NCBI GenBank assembly: GCA_023415545.1
Contig: JAEZKJ010000081.1
Coordinates: 1-32,217, forward strand
DNA: 32,217 bases
Direction: 5' to 3'
Source: Bacteroidota bacterium
Lineage (GTDB): Bacteria > Bacteroidota > Bacteroidia > Bacteroidales > Bacteroidaceae
The first letter of the stretch is position 1, and the number at the start of each line of letters is the position of its first letter. This document shows, piece after piece, positions 9,106-16,406 of this stretch. The notes under the pieces are model-generated. The model worked only from the letters and a program-made list of their open reading frames with translations. It had not been told where the DNA came from and did no database searches. A program made the translations under genes and the position numbers.

Positions 9106-10698
9106 TTAGCTTTTTACTATGAATAACTGAGATATTTCGTAAGCAACTTTTTCGATAATAGCTGTAATTTCATCATTCACAACTCCTGAAGCAAGTGGTT
9201 CAAGAACATCGCTTTTATGATTAGCACGCATCTCCTCAAGGAATGCAGTTTGAAATGGTATAACATTATCTATAGATATATTTCTCAAAAGTCCTTTTGT
9301 TCCACAATAAAGAATAGCTATCTGTTCACCCACGGGCATAGGTGAATATTGAGGTTGTATAAGAAGCTGATTGTTTTTACGTCCTCTATCAATAGCCATC
9401 TCGGTTACCTTATCCATATCACTGCTGAATTTTGAGAAAGACTCCAACTCACGATACTGTGCCATATCAATTTTAAGAGTTCCTGCAATCTTCTTCATAC
9501 TCTTGATTTGAGCACTACCACCAACACGAGATACCGAGATACCAACGTTTATAGCCGGACGAAATCCTTGGTTGAATAGATCGGCTTCAAGGAAAATCTG
9601 ACCATCAGTAATAGAGATAACATTGGTAGGGATATATGCTGATACATCACCTGCTTGAGTCTCAATAATTGGTAATGCTGTTAGTGAGCCTCCACCTTTT
9701 ACTTTACCTTTCAAACTTTCGGGAAGGTCATTCATCTGTTCAGCTACCTCCTGTTGATTGATTATTTTTGCTGCTCTTTCCAAAAGACGAGAATGCAGAT
9801 AAAATATATCACCCGGATAAGCCTCACGACCTGAAGGGCGTTTCAAAATCAGAGACACCTCACGATACGCTACAGCTTGTTTTGAAAGATCATCATACAC
9901 CACTAGGGCATCACGACCGGTATCACGGAAATACTCACCAATTGCTGCTCCGGCGAATGGAGCGAAATATTGAAGAGCGGCAGGATCAGCAGCAGTAGCT
10001 GCAACAATGATAGTGTAATCCAAAGCATTACGTTCTCTCAATATGTTTACTATGGTGGCTACAGTAGAAGCTTTCTGTCCTATGGCAACATAAATACAAT
10101 ATACAGGTTTACCTGCATCATAGTTTGATTTCTGATTCAAAATTGTATCTATTGCAATAGACGTTTTTCCTGTTTGACGGTCACCAATTATAAGCTCGCG
10201 TTGACCACGACCAATAGGTATCATAGCATCAACCGATTTTAATCCGGTCTGTAAAGGTTGGTTTACAGGTTGGCGGAAAATAACTCCCGGAGCTTTTCTT
10301 TCAAGTGGCATTTCAATACGTTCACCACTGATCATACCTTTTCCATCTATAGGTACTCCTAGTGGGTCGATAACTCTACCCAACATACCCTCACCTACCA
10401 TTATAGAGGCAATTTGTTTGGTACGTTTAACTATCATGCCCTCCTTAATTTTATCTGTAGGGCCCAAAAGTACAGCACCAACATTGTCCTCTTCAAGGTT
10501 CATCACGATAGCCTTGATACCATTTTCAAATTCAAGAAGTTCGTTGGCCTCAGCCTTAAGTAATCCATAAATACGAACTACACCATCACTTACTTGAAGC
10601 ACGGTACCTACCTCATCGAACTTTAAAGAGGTATCAATTTCTTTAAGCTGTTGTAGCAACACCTCTGAGACTTCACTTGGTCTTATATTATCTGACAT
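9106..10698 (-). CDS. atpA: ATP synthase F1 subunit alpha
   Basis: 530 residues. Alpha is the non-catalytic nucleotide-binding subunit of the F1 hexamer. The Walker A loop GDRQTGKT is at 172-179, and the family signature PAINVGISVSRVGGSAQ is present near 380-396, including the arginine-finger Arg in the SxSRVGG segment. It lies 13 nt after atpH and directly before atpG in the operon. Confidence 0.98.
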   Translation of the reverse strand: MSDNIRPSEVSEVLLQQLKEIDTSLKFDEVGTVLQVSDGVVRIYGLLKAEANELLEFENGIKAIVMNLEEDNVGAVLLGPTDKIKEGMIVKRTKQIASIMVGEGMLGRVIDPLGVPIDGKGMISGERIEMPLERKAPGVIFRQPVNQPLQTGLKSVDAMIPIGRGQRELIIGDRQTGKTSIAIDTILNQKSNYDAGKPVYCIYVAIGQKASTVATIVNILRERNALDYTIIVAATAADPAALQYFAPFAGAAIGEYFRDTGRDALVVYDDLSKQAVAYREVSLILKRPSGREAYPGDIFYLHSRLLERAAKIINQQEVAEQMNDLPESLKGKVKGGGSLTALPIIETQAGDVSAYIPTNVISITDGQIFLEADLFNQGFRPAINVGISVSRVGGSAQIKSMKKIAGTLKIDMAQYRELESFSKFSSDMDKVTEMAIDRGRKNNQLLIQPQYSPMPVGEQIAILYCGTKGLLRNISIDNVIPFQTAFLEEMRANHKSDVLEPLASGVVNDEITAIIEKVAYEISQLFIVKS

Positions 10699-10711
10699 AC
10701 CATTCTATAAA

Positions 10712-11266
10712 TTAAACTATTCTCCTATTCTTCTCTACAAACTGTAATTTTATCCTACGTAACTGAGTAGCCACGCTAGCATCAAGTCTGTAAGTACCTA
10801 TTTCAAAAATGAATCCTCCCTCTATGTTAGAATCTACACTATTTACAAGTTCCAATTCACCTTTTGTTGTGTCGACAACAATTTTCCTTATTCTCTCGAC
10901 AACCTCTTCGGCTACCGAGTAAGCGGTGATAAGTTTTGCCGTGCAGATATTCTTTTTCTTTCTATAAATGTCGCAATAGGAATTTATCATGAATAAAAAC
11001 ACTGACTCCCTTTTTTGCTCAAGAACAAGCGAGATAAAACGCTTCAACTCATTACTAACATCATCACCAGCAGCCTCTTGTAAAAGTTTCTCTTTTATAG
11101 ATGGTTGTAGCACCGGATTATTGATAGTTTGAGCCAATTGGGGAATCTTCGAGTAACTCTCCTTTAATGTAAGCATCTCTCTATACACTTTATCCTCAGC
11201 ATTTGTCAATAGAGCATATTGATAAAGAGCTTTTGCATAACGAACAGATATTATTCCTAAATACAT
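10712..11266 (-). CDS. atpH: ATP synthase F1 subunit delta
   Basis: 184 residues, the usual size for delta (OSCP homologue), which joins the peripheral stalk to F1. It begins with MYLGIISVRYAKALYQYAL, matching the family start (xxRYAxALFxxA). Its C-terminus has the conserved EGGFIFEIGTYRLDASVATQLRR pattern (GGF...DxSv..kL..i). It sits between atpF and atpA, with a 6-nt gap to atpF. Confidence 0.95.
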   Translation of the reverse strand: MYLGIISVRYAKALYQYALLTNAEDKVYREMLTLKESYSKIPQLAQTINNPVLQPSIKEKLLQEAAGDDVSNELKRFISLVLEQKRESVFLFMINSYCDIYRKKKNICTAKLITAYSVAEEVVERIRKIVVDTTKGELELVNSVDSNIEGGFIFEIGTYRLDASVATQLRRIKLQFVEKNRRIV

Positions 11267-11272
11267 AATAAG

Positions 11273-11773
11273 TTAGTTTTTGGACGCAGTAATTTCATCG
11301 AGCAATCTATCAATCATAGCAGTCTGTTCCTTTTCGTTTTCAAGATTTTTACGCAATACTTTCTCTGCAATATCAACTGAGAGAGAAGAAATTTGTCTGC
11401 GCACTTCACGAATAGCATCAAGTTTCTCAGCTTCAATTTGCTTCTTAACCTCATCCAAGATCTTTGAAGACTCAATTTCTGCTTTCTCTTTTGCTTCACG
11501 AACAATTTTTTCACGAGTAGTTACAGCCTCATTTAATATGCGCAGCTGCTCCTCGTGTGCTTTTGTTATGATTAATTCACCCTCCTTTTTCAAGTTGTCC
11601 AACTGTGCATTAGCTTCCTTTGCCACATGAAGTGCTTGATCTATATATGCCTTTCTATCATTCACCATCTTGAGGACGACGGGGAATCCATATTTGGCAA
11701 GTATAACAAAAACCACTCCAAATGAGAGTATCATCCAGAACAGTAGCCCACTATCGGGTACTAATAGTGACAT
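11273..11773 (-). CDS. atpF: ATP synthase F0 subunit b
   Basis: 166 residues. One N-terminal transmembrane helix (about 8-30, LLFWMILSFGVVFVILAKYGF) is followed by a long charged alpha-helical coiled coil rich in Glu, Lys and Ala, the architecture of the peripheral-stalk b subunit. The position between atpE and atpH confirms the call. Gap to atpE is 8 nt. Confidence 0.95.
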   Translation of the reverse strand: MSLLVPDSGLLFWMILSFGVVFVILAKYGFPVVLKMVNDRKAYIDQALHVAKEANAQLDNLKKEGELIITKAHEEQLRILNEAVTTREKIVREAKEKAEIESSKILDEVKKQIEAEKLDAIREVRRQISSLSVDIAEKVLRKNLENEKEQTAMIDRLLDEITASKN

Positions 11774-11781
11774 ATTATTTA

Positions 11782-12033
11782 TTAATTAAGTGCAAGGAAA
11801 CAGATAACGCAAGCAAAGAGGGCTACACCTTCAACAAGGGCTGCAATGATAATCATGCTCATTCGAATATCGCCTGAAGCTTCTGGTTGACGAGCTATAG
11901 CTTCCATAGCTGAGCCACCAATTTTTCCGATTCCAATACCTGCACCTATAACAGCCAAACCTGCACCTATAGCTGCACCAACTTTACTTAATCCAACACC
12001 TGTCGCTGCTTGTAATAAAACTGATAATAACAT
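11782..12033 (-). CDS. atpE: ATP synthase F0 subunit c
   Basis: 83 residues forming a two-helix hairpin that builds the rotor ring. The polar loop A47-RQPE-51 is diagnostic. The ion-binding carboxylate is E68 in ALVEGVAL. Relative to Na+-type rings such as Ilyobacter tartaricus, the helix-1 Gln is Ile35 and the Ser after the Glu is Gly69. On known ligands the ring should therefore bind H+ rather than Na+. Confidence 0.97.
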   Translation of the reverse strand: MLLSVLLQAATGVGLSKVGAAIGAGLAVIGAGIGIGKIGGSAMEAIARQPEASGDIRMSMIIIAALVEGVALFACVICFLALN

Positions 12034-12069
12034 AACCTTTGTTTTTTAATTATTTAAATTTATCTATAA

Positions 12070-13158
12070 TTATATTTTATGTTCTTCTTTTACCTCAATT
12101 CTAGACAATCCAATAAATACTGCCGATAACATTGTAAATACATAAGCCTGTATGAAAGCAACAAGTAACTCTACAACATCCATAAAAATTGAGAATATGA
12201 AAGAAACGAAAGTCATTCCACCATTGATATAAGGTCCTAAACTAACAGTTACAAATATTATACTGGTAAAAGCTAGTATAACGGCATGACCGGCTAGAAT
12301 ATTTGCAAAAAGACGAATCATTAAGGCAAAAGGTTTTGTAAATATTCCAAACAATTCAATTAATGGCATAAATGGAACAGGCGATTTTAACCATATAGGT
12401 ACATCGGGCCACAATATCTCTTTCCAATACTCTTTATTTCCCCATATGTTTACAGCTAGGAATGTACATATCGCAAGCACAAATGTTACAGCTATATTTC
12501 CTGTGACATTGGCGCCACCAGGGAAAATAGGTATCAATCCCATTATGTTGTTTACAAATATGAAAAAGAAAGCTGTAAGAAGATAAGGAGAATATCTTTT
12601 GTAATCTTTACCAATACATGCCTTGATTATATCATCTTCTACCCAAACAATGAATAATTCCATAAATCCTACAAAACCTTTGGGTGAATTGGAACTAGGA
12701 TCTTTTTTTCTATACCATAATGATGTATATAAGATTATGCAAATCAGAATAGTGCTATTTATAAGAAGTCCTAATACAGTTTTTGTGATTGAAATATCAA
12801 AAGGTCGTGTAATCTCACCTTGTTTATTCTCTTCAACTATTTTACCAGCGTATTCCCCTTGTTGTGCAATGTAAAAGCCTTTATAACTTGTACCCTTATG
12901 AACGAGATGGGATGAAGAAAACAGATGCCATCCACTACTGCTACTATAAAGGATCACCGGAAGTGGTATTATTATTTCACTATCTCCCCATGAGGTTATA
13001 TGCCAATAATATGAATCTTGAAGATGGCCAAGAACAATTTCACGAGCATCAACTTTTTCATTCTTTATATTACCTTCTTCCTCATCTGCATTCATAGATA
13101 TTGGGAAAAAGAGGAATAAAAATATTTGAATTATAAAAAAATATTTAAGTCTGTTCAT
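12070..13158 (-). CDS. atpB: ATP synthase F0 subunit a, long Bacteroidetes form
   Basis: 362 residues, roughly 90-110 longer than E. coli subunit a. The extra length is N-terminal: a signal-peptide-like helix (about 5-24) and then a hydrophilic domain of about 100 residues with charged and aromatic residues, expected outside the inner membrane, before the membrane helices begin near 125. The essential arginine is R282 in ALMIRLFANILAGH, which faces the c-ring carboxylate. The ATG overlaps the stop of the upstream small membrane protein by 4 nt, indicating coupling. Long a subunits are usual in this phylum; the role of the extension is unknown to me. Confidence 0.96.
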   Translation of the reverse strand: MNRLKYFFIIQIFLFLFFPISMNADEEEGNIKNEKVDAREIVLGHLQDSYYWHITSWGDSEIIIPLPVILYSSSSGWHLFSSSHLVHKGTSYKGFYIAQQGEYAGKIVEENKQGEITRPFDISITKTVLGLLINSTILICIILYTSLWYRKKDPSSNSPKGFVGFMELFIVWVEDDIIKACIGKDYKRYSPYLLTAFFFIFVNNIMGLIPIFPGGANVTGNIAVTFVLAICTFLAVNIWGNKEYWKEILWPDVPIWLKSPVPFMPLIELFGIFTKPFALMIRLFANILAGHAVILAFTSIIFVTVSLGPYINGGMTFVSFIFSIFMDVVELLVAFIQAYVFTMLSAVFIGLSRIEVKEEHKI

Positions 13159-13568
13159 TTTTTGTTCTTTTTATTTCGCTTTAAACTAAGTTCATACAAA
13201 ATGAATAAAGTACTATGAAAAATAAGAGTCAATAGATAGAATAGGAAAAAAACTAAGACAAAGTCCTCGTCGTGTTTATCAACTTTTAAGGTATAAAACA
13301 ATAGTACTATTATGGATAACAACAGTTTTGAAAATTTAATACCCAGATATGCAGTTAATATCTTATTCGGAGTTTGTTCTCTGCATTTATCGAACATAAA
13401 AATGCTATATATACCAAATACTAAAAAGTATATAGGAATAAACGGATAGAATTCAAAATAATGTTCAGGCATTACTATTTTAATAAAGCCATAAACCACT
13501 AAAGCACATATTCCGATAAAAACAGTTTCCAGAATAATGAAAAACCTCTTTGTCAATTTAAATTCCAT
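13155..13568 (-). CDS. Small four-helix membrane protein in the AtpI position of the ATP synthase operon
   Basis: 137 residues with four predicted transmembrane helices (about 10-30, 41-60, 75-95, 104-125) and a very basic tail (LKRNKKNKK). It lies between atpC and atpB and overlaps the atpB start by 4 nt. I see no diagnostic motif. Its size, helix count and place just before subunit a resemble AtpI, which aids c-ring assembly in other bacteria, but sequence similarity to AtpI is not evident by eye. The AtpI-like role is inferred from position and topology only. Confidence 0.8.
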   Translation of the reverse strand: MEFKLTKRFFIILETVFIGICALVVYGFIKIVMPEHYFEFYPFIPIYFLVFGIYSIFMFDKCREQTPNKILTAYLGIKFSKLLLSIIVLLFYTLKVDKHDEDFVLVFFLFYLLTLIFHSTLFILYELSLKRNKKNKK

Positions 13569-13579
13569 AAGCGTTTATT

Positions 13580-13828
13580 TTATTGTTCAACACATACTGA
13601 AACTACATCGTGTTTTACCTCTATAAATCCGCCTTTAATATCAATCTCTTTTTTTGTATCTATTTCATAAAAAGTTATTACTCCCTTACAAAGTTGCGTA
13701 ATAAGTGGAGCATGAAGAGGCAAAATAGTAAATTGTCCCATGACACCCGGTAAATGTATATATTTTACTTTACCCTCGAATAACACTCCATTAGGAGATA
13801 CTATAGTCAAACTCAGCAACCCTTCCAT
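13580..13828 (-). CDS. atpC: ATP synthase F1 subunit epsilon, short form
   Basis: 82 residues against about 130-140 in E. coli or Bacillus. The N-terminal beta-sandwich is intact: LTIVSPNGVLFEGKVKYIHLPGVMGQFTILPLHAPL covers the family's conserved start. The protein ends at the last beta strand (VVSVCVEQ), so the C-terminal helical hairpin that inhibits hydrolysis in other bacteria is missing. Nothing suggests a frameshift: the next gene begins 11 nt later. Short epsilons occur in this phylum. Confidence 0.93.
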   Translation of the reverse strand: MEGLLSLTIVSPNGVLFEGKVKYIHLPGVMGQFTILPLHAPLITQLCKGVITFYEIDTKKEIDIKGGFIEVKHDVVSVCVEQ

Positions 13829-13831
13829 ATA

Positions 13832-15370
13832 TTATTTTTCTGCTGCTTCGAGCAGTTTTTTACCTTTTTCCATGGCATCCTCAATAGTTCCAACATTTAA
13901 GAAAGCTTGCTCAGGAAGATAATCAACCTCTCCATCGAGTATCATTTTGAATCCTTTTATTGTATCCTCAATTGACACCATCACACCTTTTAATCCTGTA
14001 AACTGTTCGGCTACGGTAAAAGGTTGTGATAAGAATCTTTGTACTCTACGAGCACGGTTTACTATCTTTTTATCGTCGTCAGATAGTTCATCCATACCAA
14101 GAATAGAGATTATATCCTGAAGTTCTTGATTACGTTGAAGAATCTGAATAACTCTTTGGGCAACATTATAATGATCCTCACCAACAATAAGAGGGTCAAG
14201 AATACGAGATGAAGATTCCAATGGATCGACAGCCGGATAGATACCAAGTTCAGTTATTTTACGACTTAGTACAGTTGTTGCATCTAGGTGACTGAAAGTT
14301 GTTGCAGGAGCAGGGTCAGTCAAGTCATCGGCAGGAACATAAACAGCTTGAACAGATGTTATAGATCCATTTTTAGTTGATGTGATTCGTTCTTGCATCT
14401 TTCCCATCTCAGTGGCTAAAGTAGGTTGATAACCAACTGCAGAAGGCATACGTCCCAGTAGTGCAGACACTTCCGAGCCGGCCTGAGTAAATCGGAATAT
14501 ATTATCTATAAAGAAAAGTATGTCTCTGTGTTCATGATTATTCTCGTTTTCCATTCCTATGCCATCACGGAAAGCTTCAGCAACAGTAAGTCCGGATAGT
14601 GCTACAGAAGCACGTGCTCCAGGAGGTTCATTCATCTGTCCATAAACCAAAGTAGCTTGTGATTTCTCCAACTCCTTGTGATCAACCTTGGAAAGATCCC
14701 ATTCTCCTTTCTCCATACTCTTTTTAAACTCTTCACCATATCGGATAACACCCGATTCAATCATTTCACGCAAAAGGTCATTACCCTCACGTGTTCTCTC
14801 TCCTACACCGGCAAATACAGAGAAGCCATTATGCTTTTTAGCGATATTGTTGATAAGTTCCATGATAAGTACAGTCTTTCCAACTCCTGCACCACCAAAA
14901 AGACCTATCTTTCCACCTTTACTATATGGTTCAAGTAGATCAATAACTTTTATTCCTGTATATAGTACCTCTTGGGATGTAGATAAATCTTCAAACTTAG
15001 GTGGATCATGATGAATAGGGAAAGCATCTTTTTTGCTTAACTCTCCCATCCCATCAACTGCATCACCAACTACATTCATCAAACGACCTTTGATTTGTTC
15101 ACCGACAGGCATAGTAATTGGGCTTCCTGTAGGTATGACTTCCATACCACGATATAGTCCATCAGTGCTATCCATAGCAACTGTTCTTACAGTATCCTCA
15201 CCGATGTGTTGGGATACCTCAACGATAAGCGTTCTGCCATCTGTTCGTTTTATCTTTAAAGCTTCGTGAATGCTTGGTAAAAGAAGATTTGAATCAATAT
15301 CTTTACCCTCAAAATAGACGTCTACAACAGGCCCTATTATTTGCGATATATGCCCTACTGTTCGTGACAT
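13832..15370 (-). CDS. atpD: ATP synthase F1 subunit beta
   Basis: 512 residues from the ATG at 15370 (MSRTVGHISQIIGPVVDV). The frame extends upstream to a TTG at 15403, but that codon sits against the -7 promoter box, so the ATG is the better start. Beta is the catalytic subunit: Walker A GGAGVGKT is at about 159-166, and GERTREGNDL and the ALSGLTVAEAFRD signature region are present. Between REMIESGVI and TLVYGQMNEPPG there is an insert of roughly 28 residues (about 208-238: EEFKKSMEKGEWDLSKVDHK and on) that is absent from E. coli. First gene of the operon. Confidence 0.97.
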   Translation of the reverse strand: MSRTVGHISQIIGPVVDVYFEGKDIDSNLLLPSIHEALKIKRTDGRTLIVEVSQHIGEDTVRTVAMDSTDGLYRGMEVIPTGSPITMPVGEQIKGRLMNVVGDAVDGMGELSKKDAFPIHHDPPKFEDLSTSQEVLYTGIKVIDLLEPYSKGGKIGLFGGAGVGKTVLIMELINNIAKKHNGFSVFAGVGERTREGNDLLREMIESGVIRYGEEFKKSMEKGEWDLSKVDHKELEKSQATLVYGQMNEPPGARASVALSGLTVAEAFRDGIGMENENNHEHRDILFFIDNIFRFTQAGSEVSALLGRMPSAVGYQPTLATEMGKMQERITSTKNGSITSVQAVYVPADDLTDPAPATTFSHLDATTVLSRKITELGIYPAVDPLESSSRILDPLIVGEDHYNVAQRVIQILQRNQELQDIISILGMDELSDDDKKIVNRARRVQRFLSQPFTVAEQFTGLKGVMVSIEDTIKGFKMILDGEVDYLPEQAFLNVGTIEDAMEKGKKLLEAAEK

Positions 15371-15404
15371 AATATTATATATATTATTATTAGTTAAGTT
15401 CAAA

Positions 15405-15412
15405 CAAAGGTA
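15405..15412 (-). promoter_or_regulatory. -7 box (TACCTTTG) of the ATP synthase operon
   Basis: On the minus strand TACCTTTG fits TAnnTTTG exactly and lies 34 nt before the atpD ATG. The upstream sequence is AT-rich with no clear TTG -33 box. The box decides the atpD start, since a TTG start at 15403 would fall before or at the expected transcription start. Confidence 0.6.
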
Positions 15413-15489
15413 GTTAAGAAATTTTCTTTTAAAAGTTTTTTTGAAAAGAATATTAATTTATAAATAAAAAATAATAAAGAATTGAATAA

Positions 15490-16395
15490 TCATGCATCAA
15501 TTAATCTATCTTGATCATATAAGATATCTATAATACCATCCGAAAGACCAATAGTAGGAACATGTATATATTGTGCTTTTACAGCCTCAGATATAGCCAA
15601 GAATATTTCGCAAGCAGGGACAATGACATCTGCTCTGTCTACCTTCATAGAATAGTTTTCCATCCTCTCTTCAATACTCATAACTTTCATCTCTTCATAA
15701 ATTTTCTTGACACATGACACCGCTATTCTCTTCTGTTTTTTATCTTTCTTGTCAACCATTTTATAAAGTTTATTGATGTTACCTCCCGAACCAATAAGAT
15801 TTATTGTTTGATATTCCTCTGCTATTTTTTTTAAATCTTCATCCAGTTTCTCCTTTATACCTTCACCAACTCTGTTAGTTAATATTCGTATAGTACCTAT
15901 ATTATACGACTTTGACCAAACCAATCGTCCATCTACAGCCATATTCAATTCTGTACTACCACCACCAACATCGACATAAAGAAAATTTCCTGATCTGTCT
16001 TGGTGACATTGAGCATGATTGTTGAATATAATATTTGCTTCTTTACTTCCATCTATTATCTCAATCTCGATTCCTGTGCTCTTTTCAATCTTTTTAATTA
16101 TTTTATCACCATTCACAGCATCACGCATAGCAGATGTTGCACAAGCTTTGAACTTCTTTACATCATACACCTTCATCATCAATTTAAAGGCTTTCATTAA
16201 TCTTTTTAGTTTTGTAGCTTTATCATCCGATATACGTCCGTTTGTAAACACATCGAATCCTAAACGTAAAGCTACCCTTAAAAGAATCAACTTTTTAAAA
16301 GAGACCTCTTCACCAAAATCATTATCAACCCCTTTTATTAATAATCTTACTGCATTAGAACCTATATCTATTGCAGCATAATTTGTTTTTCCCAT
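15490..16395 (-). CDS. ppx: Exopolyphosphatase, Ppx/GppA family
   Basis: 301 residues, the short two-domain ASKHA form without the C-terminal HD domain of E. coli Ppx. The first phosphate loop is D10-IGSNAVRLL, the second is YVDVGGGSTEL (140-150), and E119 in DGSKEA fits the catalytic glutamate. The reaction is release of phosphate from polyphosphate ends, or from pppGpp in the GppA branch; the sequence alone does not separate the two. It starts 11 nt after ppk1 and is surely in the same transcription unit, which favours polyphosphate as substrate. Confidence 0.9.
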   Translation of the reverse strand: MGKTNYAAIDIGSNAVRLLIKGVDNDFGEEVSFKKLILLRVALRLGFDVFTNGRISDDKATKLKRLMKAFKLMMKVYDVKKFKACATSAMRDAVNGDKIIKKIEKSTGIEIEIIDGSKEANIIFNNHAQCHQDRSGNFLYVDVGGGSTELNMAVDGRLVWSKSYNIGTIRILTNRVGEGIKEKLDEDLKKIAEEYQTINLIGSGGNINKLYKMVDKKDKKQKRIAVSCVKKIYEEMKVMSIEERMENYSMKVDRADVIVPACEIFLAISEAVKAQYIHVPTIGLSDGIIDILYDQDRLIDA

Positions 16396-16406
16396 AATTA
16401 TAAATA

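Noticed and set aside
15371..15403. N-terminal extension of AtpD from a TTG codon
   Set aside because: The codon is directly downstream of the TACCTTTG promoter box, so it would lie at or before the transcription start; the ATG at 15370 begins the conserved beta-subunit sequence.
15414..15450. AT-rich stem (TTCTTTT / AAAAGAA) as terminator of ppk1-ppx
   Set aside because: The stem is 7 A/T pairs only and too weak to support the call.
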